Positions 16,315 through 23,318 of a DNA stretch of 27,103 bases are shown piece after piece. Within the stretch, counting starts at the first letter, position 1. Each line of letters begins with the position of its first letter. Made by a program: the position numbers and the translations under genes. The DNA lies in contig CALAQT010000328.1 in the NCBI GenBank assembly GCA_937888775.1, forward strand, positions 1 to 27,103. The letters are read 5' to 3'. The stretch comes from an uncultured Actinomycetes bacterium (GTDB lineage Bacteria; Actinomycetota; Thermoleophilia; Solirubrobacterales; Solirubrobacteraceae). The notes beneath the pieces are model-generated. The model was not told the DNA's origin, ran no database searches, and saw nothing but the letters and a program-made list of their open reading frames with translations.

Positions 16315-16392
16315 CCGAGCTCGCGCCCGGGAATGTCTCGCACCACGACTCTCAGCAGCGGGACCGCCCGCCATCCCACCGGAAGGACTGCC

Positions 16393-17280
16393 ATGCCTGC
16401 TTTCGATACTCCCGAACCCATCTCCGTCACCGTGGAGCTCGGGGTCGGTGACATCCGGATCGTGGCAACTGAGCGCACTGACACCATCGTTGAGGTGCGC
16501 CCGAGCGACGGTGCCAAGAAGTCTGACGTGACCGGCGCCGATCAAACTCGCGTCCAGTACGCCAGCGGCAGGCTGCTGATCAAGGCACCCAAGGGATGGC
16601 GGAGGTACACCCCTTGGGGAGGCCGCGAGTCGATCGATGTGCAGATCGCGCTTCCGGCGGGGTCGCACGTGCGGGCCGATGCAGGGATCGCGGCGTTGCG
16701 GTGCGCAGGTCGGCTCGGCGAATGCCGCTATCAGACCGGCATCGGCGATATCCAACTCGACCAAGCTGGCCCGGTGGCGCTCAAGACCGGCGCGGGTGAC
16801 ATCACCGTGGATCGAGCGCTGGACCACGCTGAGCTCACTACGGGTTCTGGTGCGGTGCAAATCGGCAGCATCGACGGCACCGCCGTGATCAAGAACTCCA
16901 ACGGCGACACTTGGATTGGCGAGGTCACCGGCGACCTTAGGTTGAACGCGGCAAACGGGAAGATCTCTGTCGATCAGGCGCACGCCACGGTTGCGGCCAA
17001 GACCGCCAACGGCGACGTCCGCCTCGGCGAGGTCGCGCGTGGTGCGGTCCTCGTCCAGACTGGCTTCGGCAAGCTCGATGTCGGAGTCCGTGACGGCGTC
17101 GCGGCCTGGTTGGAGCTCAATACGCAATTCGGCAACGTGCACAACAGCCTGGACGCCGCCGAGCGCCCTGAACCGGGCGAGGACACGGTGCAGGTGCGCG
17201 CCCGCACCGCCTATGGCGACATCACCATCCACCGAAACGCCACTCATCCCACCGCCGGCCCCCGAAAAGACGAGGCATGA
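16393..17280 (+). CDS. DUF4097-family beta-repeat protein
   Basis: I start at the ATG at 16393, preceded by GGAAGGA; an in-frame ATG at 16333 has no family support. The 295-residue product has the DUF4097 opening TPEPISVTVELGVGDIRIVA and then a ladder of short beta repeats with a Gly-x-Gly/Asn-Gly-Asp rhythm (KTGAGDITVDRA, TTGSGAVQIGSIDG, KNSNGDTWIGEV, NAANGKISVDQA, KTANGDVRLGEV, QTGFGKLDVGV, RTAYGDITIHR), suggesting a right-handed beta-solenoid. No signal peptide or membrane helix is visible. The function is unknown. In related actinobacteria such genes often lie between a ribbon-helix-helix gene and an ABC exporter, and here its stop overlaps the ATG of an ABC ATPase remnant (17277-17280). 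Confidence 0.85.
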   Translation: MPAFDTPEPISVTVELGVGDIRIVATERTDTIVEVRPSDGAKKSDVTGADQTRVQYASGRLLIKAPKGWRRYTPWGGRESIDVQIALPAGSHVRADAGIAALRCAGRLGECRYQTGIGDIQLDQAGPVALKTGAGDITVDRALDHAELTTGSGAVQIGSIDGTAVIKNSNGDTWIGEVTGDLRLNAANGKISVDQAHATVAAKTANGDVRLGEVARGAVLVQTGFGKLDVGVRDGVAAWLELNTQFGNVHNSLDAAERPEPGEDTVQVRARTAYGDITIHRNATHPTAGPRKDEA

Positions 17281-17448
17281 CCACGACCACGGTTCGGCCG
17301 GCGCTGGAGGCCACCCACCGTCTTCCTCACCACCCAGAACCTGGAGGAAGCCGACCAGCTCGCCGACCGCATTGCCCTCCTCGACCACGGTCGCCTGGTT
17401 GCCGATGGCACCCCGCGGTCTCTCCGAGCCGTTCTCGACCGGGTTTGA
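17277..17448 (+). pseudogene. Remnant of DrrA-type ABC exporter ATPase (internal deletion)
   Basis: After an ATG overlapping the DUF4097 stop, about 13 codons of a plausible N-terminus ([13 protein letters not shown]) run directly, with a frame change, into the C-terminal part of a DrrA-like ATPase. The other frame reads [20 protein letters not shown] and then [12 protein letters not shown], stopping at 17446-17448. The Walker A, Q-loop, signature and Walker B regions, roughly 150-200 codons, are absent, as is any permease gene. It cannot encode a working transporter. The preserved ends show this was once the third gene of the operon. Confidence 0.8.
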
Positions 17449-17509
17449 ATCGCGCATCGTCTTCACCAGGAGCACCGCGATTCACACCGACCGAGTCGCC
17501 TTCAGAACG

Positions 17510-17665
17510 TTTGATCGGTCAAATACCATAAACCATGGGCTAAAATAGGGTTTTAGGCGAAAGGCGGGCTCGCCGATGGCAGCAGCTACGTGGGAATTGC
17601 TGCCCACCAAACAATAAAATAAAATCAATCCAGTTTATGCACTTTGCGGACGGAGGGAACTAAGA
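17510..17665 (+). promoter_or_regulatory. AT-rich leader of the peroxiredoxin gene with inverted repeats
   Basis: This region is far more AT-rich than its surroundings. It contains the near-palindrome TTTGATCGGTCAAA (17510-17523), a possible -10 TAAAAT (17541-17546), the stem TAAAA/TTTTA (17541-17555), a small GGCG/CGCC stem (17563-17574), and a 7-bp stem GGCAGCA (17578-17584) with TGCTGCC (17598-17604). A strong GGAGGGA ribosome site lies at 17652-17658. The first repeat could be a redox or repressor operator and the later stems a structured leader; I cannot match it to a known riboswitch. Confidence 0.4.
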
Positions 17666-18325
17666 ATGACCTTGCAGATTGGCTCGACCGCCCCGGATTT
17701 CGAGGCCGAGACGACAGAAGGCCGGATCCACTTCCATGACTGGATCGGCGACTCCTGGGCGGTGCTGTTCTCACACCCCCGTAACTTCACCCCGGTCTGC
17801 ACGACAGAGCTCGGGTACATGGCTCGGATCGAGCCCGAGTTCGAGCGCCGCGGCGTGAAGGTCATCGGACTCTCCGTCGATCCGATCGAGAACCACGCGA
17901 AATGGGCGATCGACATTGAGGACACCCAGGGCACCGCGCCGAATTATCCGATCATCGCCGACGCCGACTTCGCGGTCTCCAAGCTCTACGGGATGCTGCC
18001 GGCCGATACCTCGGGTGACCCGACGGCGCGCACCCCGGCAGACAACCAGACTGTGCGCAACGTGTTCGTGATCGGGCCTGACAGGAAGGTCAAGCTGATC
18101 CTGATCTACCCGATGACGACCGGCCGCAACTTCGACGAAGTCCTCCGCGTGATCGACTCACTGCAGCTGACCGCGCAGCACAAGGTCGCCACTCCGGTCA
18201 ACTGGAAGCCGGGCGACGACGTCATCATCGCCGGCTCGGTCTCCGACGAGGAGGCCCGCGACAAGTACCCCGATGGCTGGGAGTCCCCGCGCCCCTACAT
18301 CCGCATCGTCCCGCAGCCCAAATGA
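17666..18325 (+). CDS. 1-Cys peroxiredoxin (Prx6 family)
   Basis: This 219-residue thiol peroxidase has the active-site signature P38-x-x-x-T42-x-x-C45 (PRNFTPVCTTE), where Cys45 is the peroxidatic cysteine. The long C-terminal domain (about 165-219, with VNWKPGDDVIIAGSVSDEEA) is typical of the Prx6/AhpE-like 1-Cys class. No resolving cysteine is visible: Cys45 is the only cysteine in the protein. It reduces peroxides in the cytoplasm using an external thiol. The start is firmly set by GGAGGGA 8 bases before the ATG. It seems to be transcribed alone, from the AT-rich leader, and a hairpin lies about 155 bases after the stop. Confidence 0.94.
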   Translation: MTLQIGSTAPDFEAETTEGRIHFHDWIGDSWAVLFSHPRNFTPVCTTELGYMARIEPEFERRGVKVIGLSVDPIENHAKWAIDIEDTQGTAPNYPIIADADFAVSKLYGMLPADTSGDPTARTPADNQTVRNVFVIGPDRKVKLILIYPMTTGRNFDEVLRVIDSLQLTAQHKVATPVNWKPGDDVIIAGSVSDEEARDKYPDGWESPRPYIRIVPQPK

Positions 18326-18752
18326 ACGCCAAGAATCCGGACTGAACGACGGAACAACCCAGGGCCTGATCGTCGAGGCCGGCTAGGGCGATTACGCGGA
18401 CGCGGCGGCTGCCCGTGCGCCCGGCTGTCGCTCGCTCAAATCCTGCTCATCACCCCTCGGAGCAGTGTCCCGGGGACAGCGGCGCGCCCAACACGGGCGC
18501 GCCGCCGCTGCTTCACAAATGCATTGCGTGGAAGGTTGATCCTCCTCCACCCGCGGGTGTACACGCGAGAGGCAAGCGAACCGCTCCGGGCGCAAGTTGC
18601 TGCTGGCGATTTCGTTTGAGTGGTGCCCGGCATGTCGCCAACGATTTCCTTGGCCACCAGCGACGAATGCCCTCAGCCCCCCAGAACTCGCGGCGGGCGT
18701 CGATTACCGGCGCATCCTCGGCGACCGTGGCGACGATCGCATCCTCGTCGTC
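18326..18752. other. Gene-poor gap with a strong hairpin (18479-18505)
   Basis: I see no credible gene in these about 430 bases; frames on both strands lack ribosome sites and family features. The notable element is a perfect 11-bp stem, GCGGCGCGCCC (18479-18489) with GGGCGCGCCGC (18495-18505) around the loop AACAC. It fits a bidirectional terminator between the plus-strand peroxiredoxin and the minus-strand DUF2630 gene. Confidence 0.5.
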
Positions 18753-19007
18753 CTACTGCAGGAATTTCTCGACGATGTCGGCGTCTCGCTCTTGAGCCTC
18801 GTCGGGATCCTGTCCGGCACTGCGACGGGCCCGTCGCTGGCGCAACAGATCCCAACAGCGGTCAAGCTCGACAGAGACCCGCTCCAAGCGCTGCCGATCG
18901 GCCGCGAGCGCTTCGTCCTCCGACGCATCGGCCTGCTCTCGACCCAGCAGTGCGTGCTCCTCCTCGACCAGCGACTCGATACGACCGAGGATCGATTCAT
19001 CGTCCAT
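18753..19007 (-). CDS. DUF2630 family protein
   Basis: This 84-residue acidic, helical protein has the full DUF2630 layout: MDDESILGRIESLVEEEHAL at the start, RLERVSVELDRCWDLLRQRR in the middle and SAGQDPDEAQERDADIVEKF at the end. I chose the ATG at 19007, where the family begins, over longer in-frame starts up to 19169 that add sequence unlike the family. No strong ribosome site is visible. It is cytoplasmic, with two probable helices, and its function is unknown. It is divergent from the DUF1275 membrane protein. Confidence 0.85.
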   Translation of the reverse strand: MDDESILGRIESLVEEEHALLGREQADASEDEALAADRQRLERVSVELDRCWDLLRQRRARRSAGQDPDEAQERDADIVEKFLQ

Positions 19008-19152
19008 GAGCGAACGATACCCGACCGCTGACGCCCGTAGGCGGAGCCCTCCGTGGACGACGCCCCACGGCTGGTCGTGACGCTCGTCGGCGGCGATCGG
19101 GGTGCGCACATGAAGCGCCAGCGCCGGCGACGACACCGACGGTCGCGGACGG

Positions 19153-19962
19153 ATGGTCGACCAGCGCACCCTCTACCCTGCTTCTAGTCTAGACACACCA
19201 CTCGCTGACCAGAAGGCTCCAGTTAACGACCTACGTGGCATTGCGCGAATGCGGTGGCCGTGGAGCGGCAGCGGTCACGGGCCGCTGCCAGCGCTCCTGA
19301 TGTTGCTCACCGTCGTGACGGGGACAGTGGATGCCGTGAGCTATGTCGCGCTCGGCCACGTGTTCGTCGCCAACATGACCGGCAACGTCGTGTTCCTGGG
19401 CTTCGCCCTCGCTGGAGCGCGAGGACTGTCGGCGACAGCATCGCTCGCCGCTCTGGCTGCGTTTCTGATCGGAGCGCTCTCCGGAGGTCGCATCGGCGCG
19501 CGTCTGGGAGCCCACCGCGGCCACACCCTCCGGACGGCTACCGCGACCAGCGTCACGCTTGTAGGGGTCGGTGTACTCGTGGCGGCAGTAGCCGGACAGC
19601 CCGTACCTCAGGCAGCCCGGTACGGGTTGATCATCACCTTGGCGATCGCTATGGGCGTGCAGAACGCGACCGCCCGCCGGCTCGCGGTCCCCGACCTCAC
19701 TACCACCGTCCTCACGCTCACCCTCACCGGCATCGCGGCCGACTCCCGCGCCGCCGGCGGCGCGGGAGGTCACCCAGCGCGCCGTCTCATCTCGGTCTCG
19801 GCAATGCTCGCGGGCGCTCTAATCGGCGCGCTGCTCGTCATAAACGTGGACCTCGTCCTGCCGCTCGCGATCGCCGCCGGCCTGCTGGCAACCACCGCAA
19901 TCGCCGCTCACCTGCTCTCGGCAAACGATCCGGACTGGGCGCGCCCCCACGAATCAGCCTGA
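19153..19962 (+). CDS. DUF1275 (YoaK-like) membrane protein
   Basis: This polytopic protein has the DUF1275 signature LLTVVTGTVDAVSYVALGHV followed by FVANMTGNVVFLGFALAG, and later YGLIITLAIAMGVQNATARRL and VPDLTTTVLTLTLTGIA. About six to seven hydrophobic helices are visible. The function is unknown; the family is often described as a possible permease. The start is uncertain: ATG 19153 gives 269 residues with a non-family N-terminus, while ATG 19249 (MRWPWSGSGHGPLP) gives 237 residues, closer to the family length. Neither has a good ribosome site. Confidence 0.85.
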   Translation: MVDQRTLYPASSLDTPLADQKAPVNDLRGIARMRWPWSGSGHGPLPALLMLLTVVTGTVDAVSYVALGHVFVANMTGNVVFLGFALAGARGLSATASLAALAAFLIGALSGGRIGARLGAHRGHTLRTATATSVTLVGVGVLVAAVAGQPVPQAARYGLIITLAIAMGVQNATARRLAVPDLTTTVLTLTLTGIAADSRAAGGAGGHPARRLISVSAMLAGALIGALLVINVDLVLPLAIAAGLLATTAIAAHLLSANDPDWARPHESA

Positions 19963-20300
19963 CGACGACCCACTCGCAGCCGGGGGCTCGGGCAGCCGCC
20001 GCGGCCGGGTGCGCCCCATCGGAGGCGCTGCGCTCAGACTCCTTCACTTGGGGTGCGAGCGGCGCCATGTGTGCTTGTACGGAGCCGATGCGGCGCGGTT
20101 CCTGCGCGACGTAACTCAGGCTCTCGTCCCCTCAGGGCGGCCACGTCAGAAAGTGTACGTGGGAATCCTCGCCTTAGCCGCCGCTTCTATTACGACCTCT
20201 CGACCAGCGGGCCGAGCGGGCCTCACACCCGTGGAGATTTCAACTAGCTCAACCGAACCTGGTTCGAGCAGCGGTGCACGATCGGGCGCAAGGCTTTCGA
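19963..20300. other. Gap without recognisable genes
   Basis: About 340 bases between the DUF1275 gene and the convergent secreted-protein gene. A plus-strand frame near 20009 is open but has no ribosome site or family features that I trust. The only local structure is the palindrome CGAACCTGGTTCG near 20258-20270. Confidence 0.4.
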
Positions 20301-20944
20301 CTAGTGACTCATGCGCGGATCTACCCAGAAGTTGTAGATCTGGAAGTCGCTGCTGTTGCCGCCCGGGATGAACGTGAACCGGATGTGCTGCCAGCCGGGG
20401 CGGTTGCTGGGCTGGACGTTGACGGGATTTGAGAGCGTCCAGTCCGTCCGGTTGCCGTTGACCTGGCCTGTGTTCTGCGGGTTCTCGGCGGTGTTGGTGC
20501 CGTCGTAGGAGACGGAGAAGGAGACTCCTTCGGCTCCGGTCACGTCGCGCACCATCGTGCGGGCGGCCTGGAAGCCTGACTGCACGCACATGGTGGGACT
20601 GACGGCGTTTGAGCCGTTGGGTAGGTCAAGGACGTCACCGGTCTGGCCGTCCGCCAGTTGTGTCGTGACGATCCTGGCTCCGCCGCTGAGCGTCCATCCG
20701 CCGGCGTCGAAGTTGTCGACGGTTTGTCCGGGCGTCAGCATGTACCAGTTGGCGTCGCCAGCGGATAGAACGGCTGGGATAGGTCCGGCGGCGAGCACGG
20801 CGCCTGGCCGCTCTGGGTGGTGCCCGCTAGCGCGGGACTGGCCGCGAGACCGGCAGACATGGCCGCGAGACCGGCAGACATGGCTGCGATAGCGCTGCAC
20901 GCGCCGACTGAGCGTGAGCGACGGCTGAAAAGGCACTGCGTCAT
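20301..20944 (-). CDS. Secreted protein of an unnamed actinobacterial family, frameshifted
   Basis: The ATG at 20944 follows a GGGAAGG-like ribosome site and begins a signal peptide (basic MTQCLFSRRSRSVG, then an Ala-rich core ending ASPALA|G). The mature protein starts GTTQSGQAPCSPPDLSQPFY. At about 20756-20762 the frame ends prematurely in a short tail. One added base joins it to DANWYMLTPGQTVDNFDAGG and then GWTLSGGARIVTT, running to the stop at 20301 (214 residues restored). The rest is beta-rich and ends in a hydrophobic/aromatic NSSDFQIYNFWVDPRM. I recall similar uncharacterised secreted proteins in Thermoleophilia but no function. A 21-bp tandem repeat lengthens the signal peptide. Confidence 0.65.
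20840..20881 (-). repeat. Two 21-bp tandem repeats inside the signal-peptide coding region
   Basis: Two exact 21-bp units (20840-20860 and 20861-20881) add seven residues (an AAMSAGL-type unit) to the hydrophobic core of the secreted protein's signal peptide. The repeat keeps the frame, so copy-number change would alter signal length without destroying the gene. Confidence 0.85.
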
Positions 20945-21372
20945 CGGTACGCACCTTCCCTAGTGCTAGTGGCAGCCGAGCTATCTCACACCACGCGTGA
21001 GGCCTCTAGCTTTGCGTCCCCGGCTCGCGCCGGGTTTGCCCTTCTTCAGTGTCGGGTCGTCCATTTGTACTCGGCCTTCGACAGTTAGCCTGATTGTCGG
21101 CGGGGGGTTGTTCACTAATTCGCCTGTAGCGGGATGGTCTGTGAGCGGCGTTGGGCGGCGAATGGGGATCTTGGTTCATCAGGATTGGTGGACGATGAGC
21201 GGTGCTCTGCTTGGGGTAGTGCCTGCGGGCGGCGGCGCTCGGCGCGCCGGCTCGCCCGGTTGATAGCCAGGATTTCGCGTTGGTTTGATGGCCGGGGTAC
21301 GGTCGCGGCATCGATCCGTCCGCGGGATCATGCACCATACGCGGCGGTTCTGTTCACCAATTCGACTGAGCT

Positions 21373-21831
21373 ATGGCCCGTCCAGGACACGAGCGCTTTA
21401 CGGAGCCGACGCTTGCCGCCCAGCGTCGGTATGAGGCGCTGCGCGCCTACTGGGTCGAGGAACTCTCGGCCGCCCAGATCGCCGAGCGCTTCGGCTACGG
21501 CAAGGCAAGCGTGCAGACGCTGATCTCCCAGTACCGACAGGCCGATCTCGCGGAGCTGTTCTCCTCATCGCGCCCGGGGCCCAAGCATCAGCCGAAGAAG
21601 GACGCCGCCCGCGAGCGGGTGATCGGGTTGCGCCGCTCCCGCCACGGGATCGAGGAGATCGTGGCCGAGCTCGAGCGGGCGGGCACCCCCTTGTCGCGCA
21701 CCGCCGTGTGGGAGATCCTCAAAGAGGCCGGGCTCTCACCGATGCCCAGGCCGCCCGCCAAGCCCAACGGCGAGGGAGAGCCCGAGCGGCTCTCCGCGCC
21801 GAAGGTGCACGTGCTCGAAGACGCCGAGTAG
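21373..21831 (+). CDS. Transposase N-terminal part (helix-turn-helix), ending at an amber stop
   Basis: These 152 residues carry a helix-turn-helix (about 15-50: RYEALRAYWVEELSAAQIAE then RFGYGKASVQTLISQYR) and a second helical DNA-binding-like segment (RSRHGIEEIVAELERAGTPL then SRTAVWEILKEAG). The TAG at 21829-21831 interrupts it, but the same frame stays open afterwards and continues as the catalytic part. Homologues that I recall are single polypeptides, so this is most simply the front half of a transposase broken by one nonsense codon. The ATG directly abuts a copy of the inverted repeat, so the transposase may repress its own gene. Confidence 0.7.
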   Translation: MARPGHERFTEPTLAAQRRYEALRAYWVEELSAAQIAERFGYGKASVQTLISQYRQADLAELFSSSRPGPKHQPKKDAARERVIGLRRSRHGIEEIVAELERAGTPLSRTAVWEILKEAGLSPMPRPPAKPNGEGEPERLSAPKVHVLEDAE

Positions 21832-21873
21832 CCCGAGTCGGGCAGGCTTGAGACCCAGCACGCCGGGCTGTTT

Positions 21874-23106
21874 TTGTTGATCGGCGACCTGATCGAGCTC
21901 GACTTGCCCGGGCTGATCGAGGCGGCCGGCTGGCCGTCCACCAGCCAGCTGTCCGCGTTGCGCTCGGTGCTGTCGCTGATGACGCTCAAGCTCGCCGGTC
22001 GTCGCCGGCGCAGCCACGTGCAAAACGTGGTTCATGACCCAGCGCTCGGGCTGTTCTGCGGGCTCAACGCGCTGCCCAAGACCTGGCGCTTGAAGACCTA
22101 CTCCTATCGCACCACCCGCGCCCAGCAAGTGGCGTTGTTCGAGGCGCTGCAGCCCCGCCTCAGCGACGCGGGGCTGCTGGGCGACCAGGGGCTCAACCTC
22201 GACTTTCACGCGATCATGAGCTACGGCGAGGACACGATCCTCGACAAACACTACGTTCCCCGCCGCTCGCAGCGCACCCGCTCGGTGCTGACGTACATCG
22301 CCCAAGACGGCCAACAGCACAAGATCATCTACGCCAACGCCGAGCTGACCGCACGGGCGCAGTCAGGCGAGGTGATCGAGTTCTGCCGCTTCTACGAGCG
22401 CACCCATGGCGAGCTGCCGAAGCTGTTGGTGTTCGACGGAAAGCTCACCACCCACGAGCACCTCGCCGAGCTCGACGAACTGGGCGTCGCCTTCATCACG
22501 CTGCGCCAGCGCTCCCCGAAGCTGATCGCCACGCTCGAGCAGCTGCCCGCGAGCGGGTGGACCAAGACCCGGCTTGACCGCGCCGGCAAGCACAAGACCG
22601 CCAGCTACCACGAACACCCGGTCACGCTCAAAGGCCGCAGCTTCCGCCAACTCGCCGTCAAAGGCCTCGGCCGCGACCAGCCAACGCTGCTCCTCACCAA
22701 CCGCCAAGACCTCACCCCCAAGCAGCTGATCGAGCGCTACGCCAAACGCTGGGGGATCGAGAACCAGCTCGCCGAACAGATCCGCGCCTTCCACCTCGAC
22801 TCGCTCTGCGCCCAAGTCCCGCTCGCCGTCGACTTCGACGTCGCGCTCACGATCCTCGCCGACCTCATCTACCGACACTTCGCCCACGGCCTGCACGCCG
22901 CCTACCGCAACCAGACCCCCGACACGCTCCGCGCCCAGCTGATCGACGGAATCGGCGAACTACGCTTCACCCCCGGCCACATCGAAGTCGCGCTCCGACG
23001 CCGCACCCACACCCCCGCGCTACTCGACGCCAGCTACCAAGACAAACGCATCGAGGTTCCCTGGTGGGGCGCCCGCACCCTCAGCTACAGCTTCCCCGCC
23101 CGCTGA
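21874..23106 (+). CDS. Transposase catalytic part (DDE, IS4/IS1634-like)
   Basis: This segment is in the same frame as the helix-turn-helix part, 14 codons after its TAG. An independent start would have to be a TTG (21874) with no good ribosome site. Its 410 residues include LDFHAIMSYGED (first Asp region), DKHYVPRRSQRTRSVLTYIA, LLVFDGKLTTHEHLAELDEL (second Asp region) and QLIERYAKRWGIENQLAEQI (the YxxRWxIE-like motif with the catalytic Glu). This pattern fits DDE transposases of the IS4/IS1634 kind. The catalytic core looks intact; only the amber codon separates it from its DNA-binding half, so activity in this copy is doubtful. Confidence 0.78.
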   Translation: MLIGDLIELDLPGLIEAAGWPSTSQLSALRSVLSLMTLKLAGRRRRSHVQNVVHDPALGLFCGLNALPKTWRLKTYSYRTTRAQQVALFEALQPRLSDAGLLGDQGLNLDFHAIMSYGEDTILDKHYVPRRSQRTRSVLTYIAQDGQQHKIIYANAELTARAQSGEVIEFCRFYERTHGELPKLLVFDGKLTTHEHLAELDELGVAFITLRQRSPKLIATLEQLPASGWTKTRLDRAGKHKTASYHEHPVTLKGRSFRQLAVKGLGRDQPTLLLTNRQDLTPKQLIERYAKRWGIENQLAEQIRAFHLDSLCAQVPLAVDFDVALTILADLIYRHFAHGLHAAYRNQTPDTLRAQLIDGIGELRFTPGHIEVALRRRTHTPALLDASYQDKRIEVPWWGARTLSYSFPAR

Positions 23107-23249
23107 TCCAAGCCCAGAAAGCTCAGTCGAATTAACGAACCGACAATCGAGGTTAGCGAGGCTCCACGAGCCGGAATCTGGACGAATGTACGACGGCCAG
23201 GCGTCCAGGCGCGGTTACGCTCGACGCGCATCTGGTCGATGGAGGACGG

Positions 23250-23306
23250 ATGTCTCTGAAACTGAGCCTGGAGGAGCAGGAACTGCTCGCCGACACGTTT
23301 TGTTAG
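23250..23306 (+). CDS. Possible 18-residue peptide with strong ribosome site
   Basis: The frame MSLKLSLEEQELLADTFC stops at TAG 23304-23306. GGAGG (23241-23245) lies 4 bases before the ATG, one of the best ribosome sites in the window, and the HD-GYP gene begins 12 bases after the stop. It could be a leader peptide coupling translation into that gene, or the stub of a gene cut by the nearby insertion. It is too short to identify. Confidence 0.3.
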   Translation: MSLKLSLEEQELLADTFC

Positions 23307-23318
23307 GCGGACTCTCGC

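Larger units (their letters stand above)
21084..23157 (+). mobile_element. Insertion sequence with inverted ends and an extra subterminal repeat
   Basis: Proposed outer ends are GTTAGCCTGATTGTCGG (21084-21100) and, inverted, CCGACAATCGAGGTTAGC (23140-23157). Inside each end lies a related block: TTCACTAATTCGCCTG (21111-21126) on the left and CAGTCGAATTAACGAA (23124-23139) on the right. A further left copy, AATTCGACTGAGCT (21359-21372), touches the transposase start codon and matches the right block (23120-23133) perfectly over 14 bp. The element is about 2.07 kb with one transposase frame. I cannot identify a target-site duplication, so the boundaries are approximate. Bases 21127-21350 hold no gene that I can support. 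Confidence 0.6.

Noticed and set aside
16096..17475. 459-codon minus-strand frame opposite the DUF4097 region
   Set aside because: The beta-repeat ladder on the plus strand is unmistakable, and the minus frame crosses gene boundaries without domain features.
17527..17640. c-di-GMP (GEMM) or other known riboswitch before the peroxiredoxin
   Set aside because: The conserved core sequences of the GEMM, fluoride, ZTP, cobalamin and ydaO classes that I checked by eye are absent.
20258..20270. GGTTCGA resembling a tRNA T-loop
   Set aside because: No acceptor, D or anticodon stems can be built around it on either strand; it is just part of a small palindrome.
21829..21831. Amber codon recoding (TAG read as an amino acid) in the transposase
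   Set aside because: TAG is a normal stop for several other genes here (for example at 10490, 18753 and the repaired phosphoesterase end), so a recoded genetic code is unlikely.
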